NCBI GenBank assembly: GCA_947475735.1
Contig: CANJLQ010000004.1
Span: 160,335 to 224,334, forward strand
DNA: 64,000 nucleotides
Source of the DNA: Caulobacteraceae bacterium
Lineage (GTDB): Bacteria > Pseudomonadota > Alphaproteobacteria > Caulobacterales > Caulobacteraceae
Direction of reading: 5' to 3'
The notes beneath the pieces were generated by a model. The model was given only the letters and a program-made list of their open reading frames with translations. It was not told the origin of the DNA and searched no databases. Made by a program: the position numbers and the translations under genes. This document shows, in pieces, positions 1 to 7,924 of this stretch (position 1 is its first letter; every line of letters starts with the position of its first letter).

Positions 1-247
1 CCAGTGTTCGCTTGGCGTCGGCGTGGGCGGCGACGATCAGATCGGCGAGGATCTCGCCCTCGCCCGGCACCATCAGGCTGTCGTCGATGCGGACCGAGGT
101 GATCTCGCCGGGGCCCCTGAGGGCCACGCTGACCATGCCGCCGCCCGAGGTGCCCTCGGCGGTGGTCTCGGCCATTTTCGCCTGGGCGTCCTGCAGCTTC
201 TGCTGCATCGCCTGGGCCTGCTGCATCAGGGCGTTGAGATCTTTCAT
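1..247 (-). CDS. ybaB: YbaB/EbfC nucleoid-associated protein (C-terminus outside window)
   Basis: The N-terminal 82 residues are visible. They start [20 protein letters not shown], the amphipathic coiled helix typical of the small YbaB/EbfC DNA-binding proteins, followed by the beta-rich core ([20 protein letters not shown]). The family is usually about 105-110 residues, so roughly the last quarter lies beyond position 1. In most bacteria ybaB directly follows dnaX and precedes recR. Here dnaX lies on the same strand but about 4 kb upstream, with the SigF and bufferin genes in between. The role is nucleoid association, possibly linked to RecR-dependent repair; this is known of the family and not visible here. 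Confidence 0.93.
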   Translation of the reverse strand, partial: MKDLNALMQQAQAMQQKLQDAQAKMAETTAEGTSGGGMVSVALRGPGEITSVRIDDSLMVPGEGEILADLIVAAHADAKRTL

Positions 248-325
248 GGGGGGTAGATAGGCCCCGGGGGACGGGGGGTGCAAGGCGGGGCCGCCCGGCT
301 TTTCGACATCGGATGAAAACCCCTC

Positions 326-350
326 GTAACAAAAGACGGATCGCTCCGAA
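326..350 (+). promoter_or_regulatory. Candidate SigF (ECF) promoter of the bufferin operon
   Basis: GTAAC at 326-330 and CGAA at 347-350 are separated by exactly 16 nt. This matches the GTAAC / CGAA promoter type described for Caulobacter SigF, and the same arrangement lies in front of the sigF gene of this window (4121-4145, minus strand). The predicted start of transcription is near 356, giving a leader of about 44 nt before bufA. Confidence 0.72.
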
Positions 351-399
351 TGAGGGCCGGTCCGATGCTTCGGACGGAAACGCCAACGGAGCTCTTCCC

Positions 400-690
400 A
401 TGAACAAAACCTACATGACCATCGGCGGCGCAACCGCCCTCGCCCTCGTCGCCGGCGCCGGCCTGGCCCAGGCCCAGAGCAACAACCGCTCGGCCGAGCC
501 CGCGATGGAGAAATGCTACGGCGTCGCCCTCGCGACCAAGAACGATTGTGCCGCCGGTCCGGGCACGACTTGCGCCGGTACCTCCACGCGCGACTATCAG
601 GGCAATGCCTGGAAGCTGGTTCCCGCCGGAACCTGCACCTCGATCCAGACCCCGCGCGGGAACGGCTCGCTCTCGCCCGTCACCCGCTGA
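400..690 (+). CDS. bufA1: Bufferin precursor peptide BufA (DUF2282)
   Basis: 96 residues starting at ATG 400, chosen because GGAG at 388-391 is well spaced and a signal peptide follows at once ([20 protein letters not shown], with cleavage probably after AQA). The mature part has four cysteines (C39, C50, C58, C79) and the family signature [14 protein letters not shown]. Bufferins are secreted copper-binding ribosomal peptides whose cysteines are modified by a DUF692 enzyme with its DUF2063 partner, both encoded next. First gene of bufA-bufB-bufC-doxX, behind a SigF-type promoter. Function is inferred from the characterised Caulobacter operon. A longer frame is open back to 313 but has no reason to be used. 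Confidence 0.9.
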   Translation: MNKTYMTIGGATALALVAGAGLAQAQSNNRSAEPAMEKCYGVALATKNDCAAGPGTTCAGTSTRDYQGNAWKLVPAGTCTSIQTPRGNGSLSPVTR

Positions 691-703
691 TTCTTCCCGC
701 GGA

Positions 704-1597
704 ATGACCCCCCATCCGGTCGCCGAGGCCCGACCCACGCCTGCCTCCATCCCCCCAGGAGGCAGTTTGACGGTCGGGCTGGGGCTCAAAGCCCCGCACT
801 ATGCCGAAGCCCTGGCGTGTTCGGCGGCCGGACTGTGGTTCGAGATCCACGCCGAGAACTATATGACGGAGGGCGGCGCGCGCCTGGCGTGGCTCGAGGC
901 CATCCGGCGCGAGAGGCCCTTGTCGATTCACGGCGTGGGGTTGTCACTCGCCAGCGAGACGCGGCCGGATCGGGATCACCTGGATCGCCTCTGCGACCTC
1001 GTCGACGGTCTGGAGCCTGCGCTGGTTTCCGAGCATCTGGCCTGGTCACGGCATGGCGACGTCTATCACCCCGACCTTCTGCCCTTCCCGCGAACTCGCG
1101 ATCGGCTAGCCTGCATCGCCGACAACATCGACGAGGTCCAGACCGCGCTGGGCCGCCCGATCCTGATCGAGAATCCTTCGCTGTACCTCGCTCTGCGCGG
1201 CCATGAGATGGCCGAGACCGAGTTCCTGACCGAGCTCGTCTCCCGGGCGGGCTGCGGCCTTCTGCTGGACGTCAACAACGTCCACGTCACGACCCACAAC
1301 CTGGGGGGAGACCCCCGCGCCTACATCGATGCGCTTCCTGCGGCCGCGGTGGGAGAAATCCATCTGGCCGGCCATGCGGCAGATGACCGCCTGGGCGAGG
1401 CCCTGCTGATCGACACCCACGATACGCCTGTGGCCGAGCCGGTCTGGGCGCTCTACGGCCATGCCCTGTCGCGTGTGGGTCCACGTCCGACCCTGATCGA
1501 ACGCGATGGCGACCTGCCGTCCTTCGACGTCCTGATGGCTGAACGGGATCAGGCCCTGGTCCTCTACGACAGACACAACGAAGGGCACCATGCCTGA
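704..1597 (+). CDS. bufB1: MNIO-family (DUF692) bufferin-modifying enzyme BufB
   Basis: 297 residues from ATG 704, 13 nt after the bufA stop. The frame is open further upstream, but that part overlaps bufA. It carries the conserved blocks of the multinuclear non-heme iron-dependent oxidases: FEIHAENYM, SIHGVGLSL, SEHLAW, IENPS, DVNNVHVTTHN, EIHLAGHA and DTHD, which supply the His/Asp/Glu/Asn iron ligands of a TIM barrel. Family members convert peptide cysteines into thio-heterocycles; here the substrate should be BufA. The stop overlaps bufC by 8 bp, so translation is probably coupled. Iron dependence and product structure are family knowledge, not seen here. Confidence 0.93.
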   Translation: MTPHPVAEARPTPASIPPGGSLTVGLGLKAPHYAEALACSAAGLWFEIHAENYMTEGGARLAWLEAIRRERPLSIHGVGLSLASETRPDRDHLDRLCDLVDGLEPALVSEHLAWSRHGDVYHPDLLPFPRTRDRLACIADNIDEVQTALGRPILIENPSLYLALRGHEMAETEFLTELVSRAGCGLLLDVNNVHVTTHNLGGDPRAYIDALPAAAVGEIHLAGHAADDRLGEALLIDTHDTPVAEPVWALYGHALSRVGPRPTLIERDGDLPSFDVLMAERDQALVLYDRHNEGHHA

Positions 1598-2378
1598 TCG
1601 ATCCAGCGACGGCTTCGAAGCCGCGTTCGATGCCATGCTGTCGGGCGACACCGGCTCGCTGGAGCCCTGGCTCGCGCCAGGCGGGCGCGACCTGGCGGTG
1701 ATCGACGTCTATCGCAACACCGTGGCCAAGGCCCGGCTCGATGCCCTGGAGGCGCTCTACCCCACCGTCCTGAGGCTGGTGGGTCGCGACTGGTTCCGCG
1801 CAGCGGGTGCCGAGTTCTCGGCAGCCTCGCCGCCCCAAAGTCCAGTGCTCGACACCTTCGCCGCGGATTTTCCGGACTGGCTCGACACCTTCCCGCCTGC
1901 ACGCGACCTTCCCTATCTGGGCGCGGTCGGACGGATCGATCAGGCCTGGATGGCGGCGCACACGGCCGCCGATGCCCCGATCCTGTCCAGCGGTCTCGCG
2001 GCCGCCATACCGCCTGCGCGGCTGTTTGCTTCGACGGTGCGCCTGCACCCCTCCACCGCCCTGTTCTGGTTCGACTGGACCGTTCCCTCGATCTGGATCG
2101 CCAACCAGCCGCGCGCCGACGGCGACGGCCCTTGCGTCTGGGACGCTCAGGGGGAGGGCTTGCTGATTGTCAGAGTCGGCCCCTCGGTCGTCTGGCACCG
2201 TCTGAGCCGACCGCAGTGGGCGTTCCTCGCCGCCTGTCGGGCCGGCCATCCCCTGGGCCGCGCTGCGCGCGATGCCTTCGCCGCCGACCCTCGCCTGAAC
2301 CTGTCGACGATGTTCGCGGGTCTGCTGGCCACCTCGGCCCTGTCCATTCTTTGTCCGGAGATCCAGAACGATGACTGA
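1590..2378 (+). CDS. bufC1: DUF2063 protein BufC, partner of the DUF692 enzyme
   Basis: 262 residues, starting within the end of bufB and overlapping the next gene by 8 bp. The N-terminal half has the DUF2063 pattern ([47 protein letters not shown]), the helical domain once annotated as putative DNA binding. In DUF692 systems this protein acts as the peptide-recognition partner of the enzyme, so a role in presenting BufA to BufB is the best inference. The C-terminal half is a beta-rich region typical of the family. No membrane segment is visible, so it should be cytoplasmic. Confidence 0.88.
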   Translation: MPDRSSDGFEAAFDAMLSGDTGSLEPWLAPGGRDLAVIDVYRNTVAKARLDALEALYPTVLRLVGRDWFRAAGAEFSAASPPQSPVLDTFAADFPDWLDTFPPARDLPYLGAVGRIDQAWMAAHTAADAPILSSGLAAAIPPARLFASTVRLHPSTALFWFDWTVPSIWIANQPRADGDGPCVWDAQGEGLLIVRVGPSVVWHRLSRPQWAFLAACRAGHPLGRAARDAFAADPRLNLSTMFAGLLATSALSILCPEIQNDD

Positions 2379-2856
2379 AGCATCCATGCGCACCGAACCC
2401 GTCGATCGGGGCCCCGCGACCGGCCTGCTGGCCCCGATCGACACGGCAGGGCGCGCGCTCGGCCGCTTGGCGCCGGACTGGCTGGTCGGGTTGGCGGCCC
2501 GGACCGGCATCGCAGCCATTTTCTTTCTGTCAGGCCGCACCAAGGTCGAGGGCGTGCTGGAGGTGTCCGATACCGCCCTGTTCCTGTTCGCGGAGGAATA
2601 CCGCCTGCCGCTGATTCCCAGTGATCTGGCCGCTCATCTGGCCACCTATGCCGAGCACGTTTTTCCCGTGCTGCTGGTGCTTGGCCTGTTCACGCGGTTC
2701 TCGGCCCTGGCTCTCCTGGTGATGACGGCCGTGATCCAGGTCCTGGTCTATCCGGGGGCCTGGGCGACCCATCTCGTCTGGGCGGCCCTGCTGATCTACC
2801 TGATCCGTAACGGGGCTGGCGCGATCAGCCTGGACCGGTCGCTCCGCATCAGCTGA
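2371..2856 (+). CDS. bufD1: DoxX-family membrane protein of the bufferin operon
   Basis: 161 residues with four likely transmembrane helices, after about 35 cytoplasmic residues. The DoxX pattern is clear: [39 protein letters not shown] and [18 protein letters not shown]. It is the last gene of the operon, overlaps bufC by 8 bp and is followed by a strong hairpin at 2870-2899. In Caulobacter the fourth gene of this operon is also DoxX-like. Its function is not known; membrane redox or export support are guesses. Confidence 0.88.
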   Translation: MTEASMRTEPVDRGPATGLLAPIDTAGRALGRLAPDWLVGLAARTGIAAIFFLSGRTKVEGVLEVSDTALFLFAEEYRLPLIPSDLAAHLATYAEHVFPVLLVLGLFTRFSALALLVMTAVIQVLVYPGAWATHLVWAALLIYLIRNGAGAISLDRSLRIS

Positions 2857-2869
2857 TCGCCGCTTCAGG

Positions 2870-2899
2870 ACGACGCCGGCTCATGCGGGCCGGCGTCGT
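2870..2899. terminator. Bidirectional hairpin between convergent bufD and nrsF
   Basis: A perfect 11-bp inverted repeat, ACGACGCCGGC and GCCGGCGTCGT, with an 8-nt loop. It lies 13 bp after the bufD stop and 24 bp from the nrsF stop. There is no T-run, which is usual in such GC-rich genomes. It probably ends transcription from both sides. Confidence 0.7.
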
Positions 2900-2923
2900 G
2901 GCATGGGGATCAGCCGCTCGCGC

Positions 2924-3580
2924 CTACCAGCGCAGGAGCCAGCGACCCAGCACCGCACCGATCAAACCGGAGGCCAGGATTCCCAGGCTGTACCAGGTGG
3001 CGACAAAGGTGGCGGTGAGCTCCGCGCAGTAGAGGCCATAGGCCGAGGTGGCCAACGCGCCCGCGACGATCCCGGCCGCCAGCCCCGCCAGGGCCGGCCG
3101 CGCCGGGGCCAGCCGACGAGCCGCGAAGAAAATGAACGGCGTCGTCACCGCGCTGATCGCCCCGACCCGGAGCGAACACTGGGTCCAGGATTGTCCCAGA
3201 AGGCTGTCGACGCGCGTCGAACCCTGCAGGCCCGCCTGTTCCCACGACACGATGCCGAGAACGAGCAAGGCGACCACGCCAAGGCCGATCACAGGCGCCC
3301 GGACCGGCGCCGCGGGCTGGCCCAGTCGCAGCATCAGCCAGCCGGCCGCGCCTGCGATGCCGAGAGCATAGGCCTGGCGCAGCAGGAAGGCCGGTTCGGC
3401 CAGCACCTCTGCGAGATCCGGGCGCGGCCCAAGCGTCAGCCAGACAACGGTGGACGAGGCGGCGAGCGCCAGTCCGGCGAAGGCCACCGCGCGGAGGGCG
3501 GGCGCATGCTCGGGGATCGGCCGCGCCTCGGCGGCCAGCCGGTCGATCAGGTCTTCGGTAATCAGGGCCTCAGGTTTCAC
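2924..3580 (-). CDS. nrsF: NrsF-type membrane anti-sigma factor (DUF1109)
   Basis: 218 residues with six hydrophobic segments (about 33-50, 70-86, 96-112, 138-154, 162-180, 192-214). Start is GTG 3580, overlapping the end of sigF by 11 bp. Two cysteines, C135 (SWTQCSL) and C185 (YGLYCAEL), lie at loop positions like the pair reported to be needed for metal sensing in Caulobacter NrsF. The protein is expected to hold SigF at the inner membrane and release it upon heavy-metal stress. The identification is firm; the signal sensed in this organism is inferred. Confidence 0.9.
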   Translation of the reverse strand: MKPEALITEDLIDRLAAEARPIPEHAPALRAVAFAGLALAASSTVVWLTLGPRPDLAEVLAEPAFLLRQAYALGIAGAAGWLMLRLGQPAAPVRAPVIGLGVVALLVLGIVSWEQAGLQGSTRVDSLLGQSWTQCSLRVGAISAVTTPFIFFAARRLAPARPALAGLAAGIVAGALATSAYGLYCAELTATFVATWYSLGILASGLIGAVLGRWLLRW

Positions 3581-4109
3581 GATCTGTCACTCGGTTCATC
3601 AAGGTCTTCATTGTTCGATGCAGGCTGACGCGCGCCGCCCCTTCCGACAGACCGGCGCGGTCTCCGGCTTCGGCCAGGCTGTAGCCCGACAGTTTGACGT
3701 CTTCGACGAGAGCACGCTGTCGCGCCGGAACGGTGGAAAGCAGACGATCCAGGTCATGACGAACGGCGCCATCCTCGACGCCGTCGCCCTCCAGCGGCAG
3801 ATCATCGATCATCGGCACCAGCCTTGCCCGACCGGACTTTCTCAAGTGGTCGATCAGCTTGTAGCGGGCGATCGCATAGCACCAGGATGTCACCGGATCC
3901 GCCCGGCGCCAGGTCTCTCGCTTGGCATGGACGGCCATCAGGGCTTCCTGCACCAGATCCTCCACGTCGGCGTCGCCGCGGTACTGGCGGCGGCTGAAAT
4001 AGGCGTGGAACGCAGGGCGCAGAAGGCCGAGGAACTCGCGCCAGGCGCGCGTGTCCCCGTCTAGCCCCCCGATCATGAGCGGCTTCAGCCGTGCTTCCAG
4101 CGTGTTCAC
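3570..4109 (-). CDS. sigF: ECF RNA polymerase sigma factor SigF
   Basis: 179 residues from GTG 4109. Region 2 is RREYR-type helix followed by VEDLVQEALMAVHAKRETW and VTSWCYAIARYKLIDHLRK; region 4 is SLAEAGDRAGLSEGAARVSLHR. It forms an operon with nrsF and faces the bufferin operon. The start is uncertain: the GTG lies only 11 nt after the promoter -10 element CGAA (4121-4124), giving a nearly leaderless message, while an internal ATG at 4076 (MIGGLDGDTRAW) has no clear ribosome site either. SigF should read its own promoter and that of bufA. Confidence 0.9.
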   Translation of the reverse strand: MNTLEARLKPLMIGGLDGDTRAWREFLGLLRPAFHAYFSRRQYRGDADVEDLVQEALMAVHAKRETWRRADPVTSWCYAIARYKLIDHLRKSGRARLVPMIDDLPLEGDGVEDGAVRHDLDRLLSTVPARQRALVEDVKLSGYSLAEAGDRAGLSEGAARVSLHRTMKTLMNRVTDRET

Positions 4110-4120
4110 ACGACCCGCTA

Positions 4121-4145
4121 TTCGGCCGTACGACGAAGATGTTAC
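4121..4145 (-). promoter_or_regulatory. Candidate SigF autoregulatory promoter
   Basis: On the minus strand, GTAAC (4145-4141) and CGAA (4124-4121) are separated by 16 nt, the same elements and spacing as in front of bufA (326-350). It suggests autoregulation of sigF-nrsF. The predicted transcription start is within a few bases of the GTG start codon at 4109. Confidence 0.7.
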
Positions 4146-4218
4146 GCTGGCGAAGGATCGGGCGACGTGGCGCGGTCAACGACGCGTGGCGGGAGGGGCG
4201 AAGGCGCGGTCCCCGGCC

Positions 4219-6057
4219 TCAGTCCTCTTCGCCCACCTCATCGGGGATGACCGGCATCTCGACCACGGGGGCGAGCGTCTTGATCTCGCCCAGGACCGTG
4301 CCGGGAAAGGCATCCATGACCGCGCGGACGAAGGGGTCGGCCTCGACCTCGGCACGCAGCGTGGCGGCGGCCTTGCGTTCCTGTTCGATCAGGGTCTCGC
4401 CGCCGCCCTGGCCGTTGGCGACGACGAACCACTGCCGGCCGGTCCATTCCTTCAGACGACCCGCGAGGCGGGTGGCGAGGTTGGCGGGCGCGCCGGGGGC
4501 GGGCTCGAACGTCAGCTGGCCGGGCTTGAAGGCGACGGGGCGGACATAGCGCTGAACGTCCATCTGCAGCGCGATCTCGCGCCGCTCTCCGATCAGGGCG
4601 ACCACGGCCTCGAAGCTCTGGGGATCGGGCAGGCTGGGCTGGGCGGCCGGGCGGGCGGCGAGCTGGGCCGAGGCACCGCCCCCTCCCCCGCCGCCACCGC
4701 GCGACGGGCCGCCGCCCGCGCCGCCGGACAAGTCTCCGGACTGGAGCTTCTTCAGCGCCTCTTCCGGTCCGGGAAGGTCGGCGGCGTAGGCGAGGCGGAC
4801 GATGGCCATCTCGACCGCGTCGGCGGGGCTGGGCGCGCGGCGGACCTCGTCCAGCGCCTTCAGCAGCATGGACCAGGCGCGGGACAGGGTGCCGGCCGAG
4901 ACCGCCGAGCCCATGGCCGCCAGACGCTGGGCCTGGTCGTTCGGCAGGCGGGTGGCGTTGGGGCCCAGCATCTTGGCGACCGAGGCGGCGTGGCAGTGTT
5001 CCAGGAGGTCGTTGGTCACCTGCACCGGGTCGGCGCCGAAGCCGTAGAGGGTGCGGAAGGTCTCCAGCGCCTCGGGCGTGCGGCCGGCCATGATCTGTTC
5101 GAACAGCTGGATGGTCTGGCTGCGGTCGGCGAGGCCCAGCATGTCGCGGACGATGTCGGTGGCCACGGGCTGGCCGCGCTCGCCCTGGACCAGGGCCTGG
5201 TCCAGCAGGGACAGGCCGTCGCGGACGGAGCCCTCTGCCGCCCGAGCGATCAGCGCCAGCGCGTCGGCCTCGACCTTCATCCCCTCCTTGTCGGCGATGC
5301 GGGCCAGGTGTTCGACCAGGATCTCGGGCTCGACCCGGCGCAGGTCGAAACGCTGGCAGCGGGACAGGATGGTCACCGGGACCTTGCGGATCTCGGTGGT
5401 GGCGAAGATGAATTTGGCGTGGGGCGGGGGCTCTTCCAGGGTCTTCAGCAGGGCGTTGAAGGCCTGGTTGGACAGCATGTGGACTTCGTCCAGCACATAG
5501 ACCTTGTAGCGGGCCTCGACCGGCGCGTAGCGGACGCTTTCCAGGATGTCCCTGATGTCGTTGACGCCAGTGTGGCTGGCCGCGTCCATCTCCATGACGT
5601 CCATGTGCTGGCCCGCCATGATCGCCGCGTCGTGGCGGCCATGCGCCGTCAGCTCCAGCGAGGGGCGGTCGATCGTCTCGGTCTCGTTGTTCAGGGCGCG
5701 GGCGAGCAGGCGGGCGGTCGTGGTCTTTCCGACCCCCCGCACCCCGGTCAGCATGAAGGCGTGGGCGATGCGGCCGGTGGCGAAGGCGTTGGTGAGCGTC
5801 CTCACCATCGCCTCCTGACCGATCAGGTCCTCGAAGGTGCGCGGCCGGTATTTGCGGGCGAGGACGGTATAGGCCTCGCCGTCGTTCTGATGCGCCTCGG
5901 ACGTCGCGCCGGCGGGGGCGGGCGCGGCGTTCGTGGCCTCGGCCACGGGGGTCGGAGCGGGAGCGCCGAACATGTCGTCGGTGTTCTCGTCGCGCTCGGG
6001 CGCGTCGTCGTCCTCCGCCCAGGGCGGATCGCCGGAATCAAGGTCGACGTCGGTCAT
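4219..6057 (-). CDS. dnaX: DNA polymerase III subunit gamma/tau
   Basis: 612 residues from ATG 6057. An Asp/Glu-rich leader of about 60 residues precedes the AAA+ core: VLARKYRPRTFEDLIGQE, Walker A GVRGVGKTT, Walker B VLDEVHML, the sensor region IFATTE and the arginine finger SRCQRF. A Gly/Ser/Pro linker (GGAGGGPSRGGGGG) leads to the C-terminal tau domain. The zinc-finger cysteines that normally follow Walker A in DnaX are absent (see finding). The protein loads the sliding clamp and couples the polymerases at the replication fork. Confidence 0.97.
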   Translation of the reverse strand: MTDVDLDSGDPPWAEDDDAPERDENTDDMFGAPAPTPVAEATNAAPAPAGATSEAHQNDGEAYTVLARKYRPRTFEDLIGQEAMVRTLTNAFATGRIAHAFMLTGVRGVGKTTTARLLARALNNETETIDRPSLELTAHGRHDAAIMAGQHMDVMEMDAASHTGVNDIRDILESVRYAPVEARYKVYVLDEVHMLSNQAFNALLKTLEEPPPHAKFIFATTEIRKVPVTILSRCQRFDLRRVEPEILVEHLARIADKEGMKVEADALALIARAAEGSVRDGLSLLDQALVQGERGQPVATDIVRDMLGLADRSQTIQLFEQIMAGRTPEALETFRTLYGFGADPVQVTNDLLEHCHAASVAKMLGPNATRLPNDQAQRLAAMGSAVSAGTLSRAWSMLLKALDEVRRAPSPADAVEMAIVRLAYAADLPGPEEALKKLQSGDLSGGAGGGPSRGGGGGGGGASAQLAARPAAQPSLPDPQSFEAVVALIGERREIALQMDVQRYVRPVAFKPGQLTFEPAPGAPANLATRLAGRLKEWTGRQWFVVANGQGGGETLIEQERKAAATLRAEVEADPFVRAVMDAFPGTVLGEIKTLAPVVEMPVIPDEVGEED

Positions 6058-6100
6058 GACGCGAACCTACAGCGAACGCCCCGGTCGATGCGACTCCGAA

Positions 6101-6143
6101 CGCGCTCAAGCAGCGAGCGACCGCGTCGCGAGCGGTAGCGCCC
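6101..6143. repeat. Short palindromic intergenic repeat, copy 1
   Basis: Starts CGCGCTCAAGCAGCGAG and ends AGCGGTAGCGCC, forming an imperfect hairpin closed by GCGCT/AGCGC. Two relatives lie at 6743-6775 and 6781-6823. Confidence 0.6.
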
Positions 6144-6147
6144 TAGA

Positions 6148-6546
6148 TCAAGGCGTCATGTCGCGGGGCAGTTGGCCGCCGTTGTCGATGATCTTCTGGA
6201 TGACCTGCCTGTGCAGCCAGATGTTCATCGCGGCGCTGTCGGATTTGTCGCCGGTGTAGCCGAGCTCGTCGGCCAGTTCCTTGCGCTCGGCGAGGCTGCT
6301 TTCCAGGCCGATCAGCTTCATCAGGTCGACGATGGAGGTGCGCCAGTTCAGCTTCTGGTCGCGCTGCTCGTTCATGAAGTCGAGGATGCCGGCGATGTCG
6401 ACGGGCTGAGGCGGCTGGGGCGCGGTGGCGACGGCGGCGGTGACGGGGGCCTGGACCGGGGTGGCCGTCGGGGTCGGCGCGGGCGCGGCGGGCGCGTCCT
6501 TCTTGCGATTGAAGATGCCGCCGAGGATCTTGCCGAGAATGCTCAT
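6148..6546 (-). CDS. DUF3597 domain protein
   Basis: 132 residues from ATG 6546. It begins MSILGKILGGIFNRKK, followed by an Ala/Pro-rich linker (about residues 17-50) and a compact helical domain (VDIAGILDFMNEQRDQKLNW, SIVDLMKLIGLESSLAERKE, LGYTGDKSDSAAMN). This order is characteristic of DUF3597 proteins, whose role is unknown. There is no signal peptide. The frame extends upstream to 6675, but that part reads through an intergenic repeat and is not expected to be translated. Confidence 0.85.
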   Translation of the reverse strand: MSILGKILGGIFNRKKDAPAAPAPTPTATPVQAPVTAAVATAPQPPQPVDIAGILDFMNEQRDQKLNWRTSIVDLMKLIGLESSLAERKELADELGYTGDKSDSAAMNIWLHRQVIQKIIDNGGQLPRDMTP

Positions 6547-6607
6547 GTCACCGCTCCGTTTGGGGTCGGACGAGGAGCGGTCTCGCGCGGTGAAGGTTCC
6601 GCCGCGC

Positions 6608-6740
6608 AATCCTCCCCCGTTGGGGGAGGTGGCTCCGTAGCGCAGCGGAGGAGACGGAGGGGGCCTGCTCCACACGGCGACATCTGCGGCTCGCCCCCTC
6701 CACCGCTTCGCGGTCCCCCTCCCCCTACGGGTGAGGATTA
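6608..6740. repeat. Long intergenic inverted repeat, family A, copy 1
   Basis: Bounded by AATCCTCCCCC and its approximate complement GTGAGGATTA, with inner blocks GACGGAGGGGGCC and CCCCTCCACCGCTTCGCGG. A second copy with the same blocks lies at 31480-31613. It fills the gap between the DUF3597 gene and the SRP RNA. Confidence 0.75.
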
Positions 6741-6742
6741 GT

Positions 6743-6775
6743 CGCGCTCAAGCCGCGAGCCGAGCGTTAGCGCAC
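6743..6775. repeat. Short palindromic intergenic repeat, copy 2 (shortened)
   Basis: CGCGCTCAAGCCGCGAG followed by CGAGCGTTAGCGC; the middle of the hairpin present in the other two copies is missing. Confidence 0.5.
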
Positions 6776-6780
6776 CACCC

Positions 6781-6823
6781 CGCGCTCAAGCAGCGAGACG
6801 CCGCGCGTCGAGCGGTAGCGCCA
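6781..6823. repeat. Short palindromic intergenic repeat, copy 3
   Basis: CGCGCTCAAGCAGCGAG followed by CGAGCGGTAGCGCC, nearly identical to the copy at 6101-6143. It lies just downstream of the SRP RNA 3' end and may act as its terminator. Confidence 0.6.
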
Positions 6824-6835
6824 CTAACAATGCAA

Positions 6836-6933
6836 GGAGGTGGAGACCGCGACCCGAAGGGGAATTCGTTGTGGCTGCTGCCTTCCGGCCCTGACCAGGT
6901 TGGCGAAGCCTTCGCCCGCGATCTCCGCCTCCC
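6836..6933 (-). ncRNA. ffs: Signal recognition particle RNA (small bacterial type)
   Basis: The minus strand holds the conserved domain IV core, CTGGTCAGGGCCGGAAGGCA followed by GCAGCC, which carries the GGAA tetraloop and the asymmetric loop bound by Ffh. The flanks pair: GGGAGGCGGAGATCGCG at the 5' end with CGCGGTCTCCACCTCC at the 3' end. The length of about 98 nt suits the 4.5S-type RNA. End points are set from the pairing and may be off by a few bases. In alphaproteobacteria this gene often lies near dnaX, as here. Confidence 0.93.
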
Positions 6934-7003
6934 ATATCGCTTCCCCGCGCGGCGAGATCAAGGCCCCCTCCCCGGCGGGCGCGAACCTCGCTAGGAAGCG
7001 GCC

Positions 7004-7924
7004 ATGGCCCTCCCCGTCCTGAACACCTTCGCCGGCAATCCGCTCGACCGCGCCGGCGACCGGCGAAACGACCCCGACTGGCTGGCAACGCAAGCCGCGA
7101 ACCCGGAGGCCCTGGCCCTGGTGATGTGGGACGGGCGGCCCCTGCTGGAGCCCCATGCCGATGGACCGCGCCTGGCCTGGCTGGCGCTCCGTCACGCGCG
7201 CGATCTGGTGGCCGATCCGGACCGCGAGCTGTTCCTGGGACTGTGGAACGATGCGCCCTGCTTCGCCGTCGAACTGGGCGGCGCGGCCGATCCGGCGGCG
7301 GGACCGGTCGCCGGCCTGGGCGTCTTCACCGAGCTGCGCGAAGCGGCGGCGGTGCTGTCGGGCCCGGACGCGGCGATGGCGGGCGGGGCCAAGAGCCTGT
7401 TCGACTGGCGGCGGCGTCACGGGTTCTGCGCCAACTGCGGGCATGCGACGGACAGCATCTGCGGCGGGTGGAAGCGGTCCTGCCCCAACTGTCAGGCAGA
7501 GCATTTCCCGCGCGTCGATCCGGTGTCGATCATGCTGCCCGTGTTCGGCGAGCGCTGTCTGCTGGGGCGTCAGGCCAGCTGGCCGGCGGGGCGGATGTCT
7601 GCGCTGGCGGGGTTCATCGAGCCCGGCGAGACCATCGAGGAAGGCTGCGCCCGCGAGATCGCCGAGGAGGCCGGGCTGACGGTGACGGCCGTGCGTTATC
7701 ACTCCAGCCAGCCATGGCCGTTCCCGTCCCAGCTGATGATCGGCCTGATCGCCGACGTCTCGGACGACCAGGCGACGCCGGACCAGACCGAGCTGGAAGA
7801 GGTGCGCTGGTTCACCCGGGCCGAAGCGCGGTCGGTGCTGGCGGGCGCGCATGAAGTGAAGGCGCCGCCGAAGTTCGCGATCGCGCGGACGCTGCTGGAG
7901 GCGTGGGTGGAAGGTGGGGATTAG
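7004..7924 (+). CDS. nudC: NAD(+) diphosphatase / NADH pyrophosphatase
   Basis: 306 residues from ATG 7004 with AGGAAG upstream. The zinc ribbon CANCGHAT...CPNC sits in the middle, followed by the NUDIX box (GFIEPGETIEEGCAREIAEE then AGL) and the NudC-specific SQPWPFPSQLMIG. This order defines the NudC subfamily, which hydrolyses NAD(H) and can remove NAD caps from RNA. The N-terminal domain (about 1-125) is the usual variable part. The stop codon lies inside a tandem heptamer array (7917-7944), which is odd but leaves the protein intact. Confidence 0.95.
   Translation: MALPVLNTFAGNPLDRAGDRRNDPDWLATQAANPEALALVMWDGRPLLEPHADGPRLAWLALRHARDLVADPDRELFLGLWNDAPCFAVELGGAADPAAGPVAGLGVFTELREAAAVLSGPDAAMAGGAKSLFDWRRRHGFCANCGHATDSICGGWKRSCPNCQAEHFPRVDPVSIMLPVFGERCLLGRQASWPAGRMSALAGFIEPGETIEEGCAREIAEEAGLTVTAVRYHSSQPWPFPSQLMIGLIADVSDDQATPDQTELEEVRWFTRAEARSVLAGAHEVKAPPKFAIARTLLEAWVEGGD

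Noticed and set aside
4051-6138. 695-codon open frame on the plus strand
   Set aside because: It lies antisense to dnaX, whose protein motifs are unmistakable; long antisense frames are expected at this GC content.
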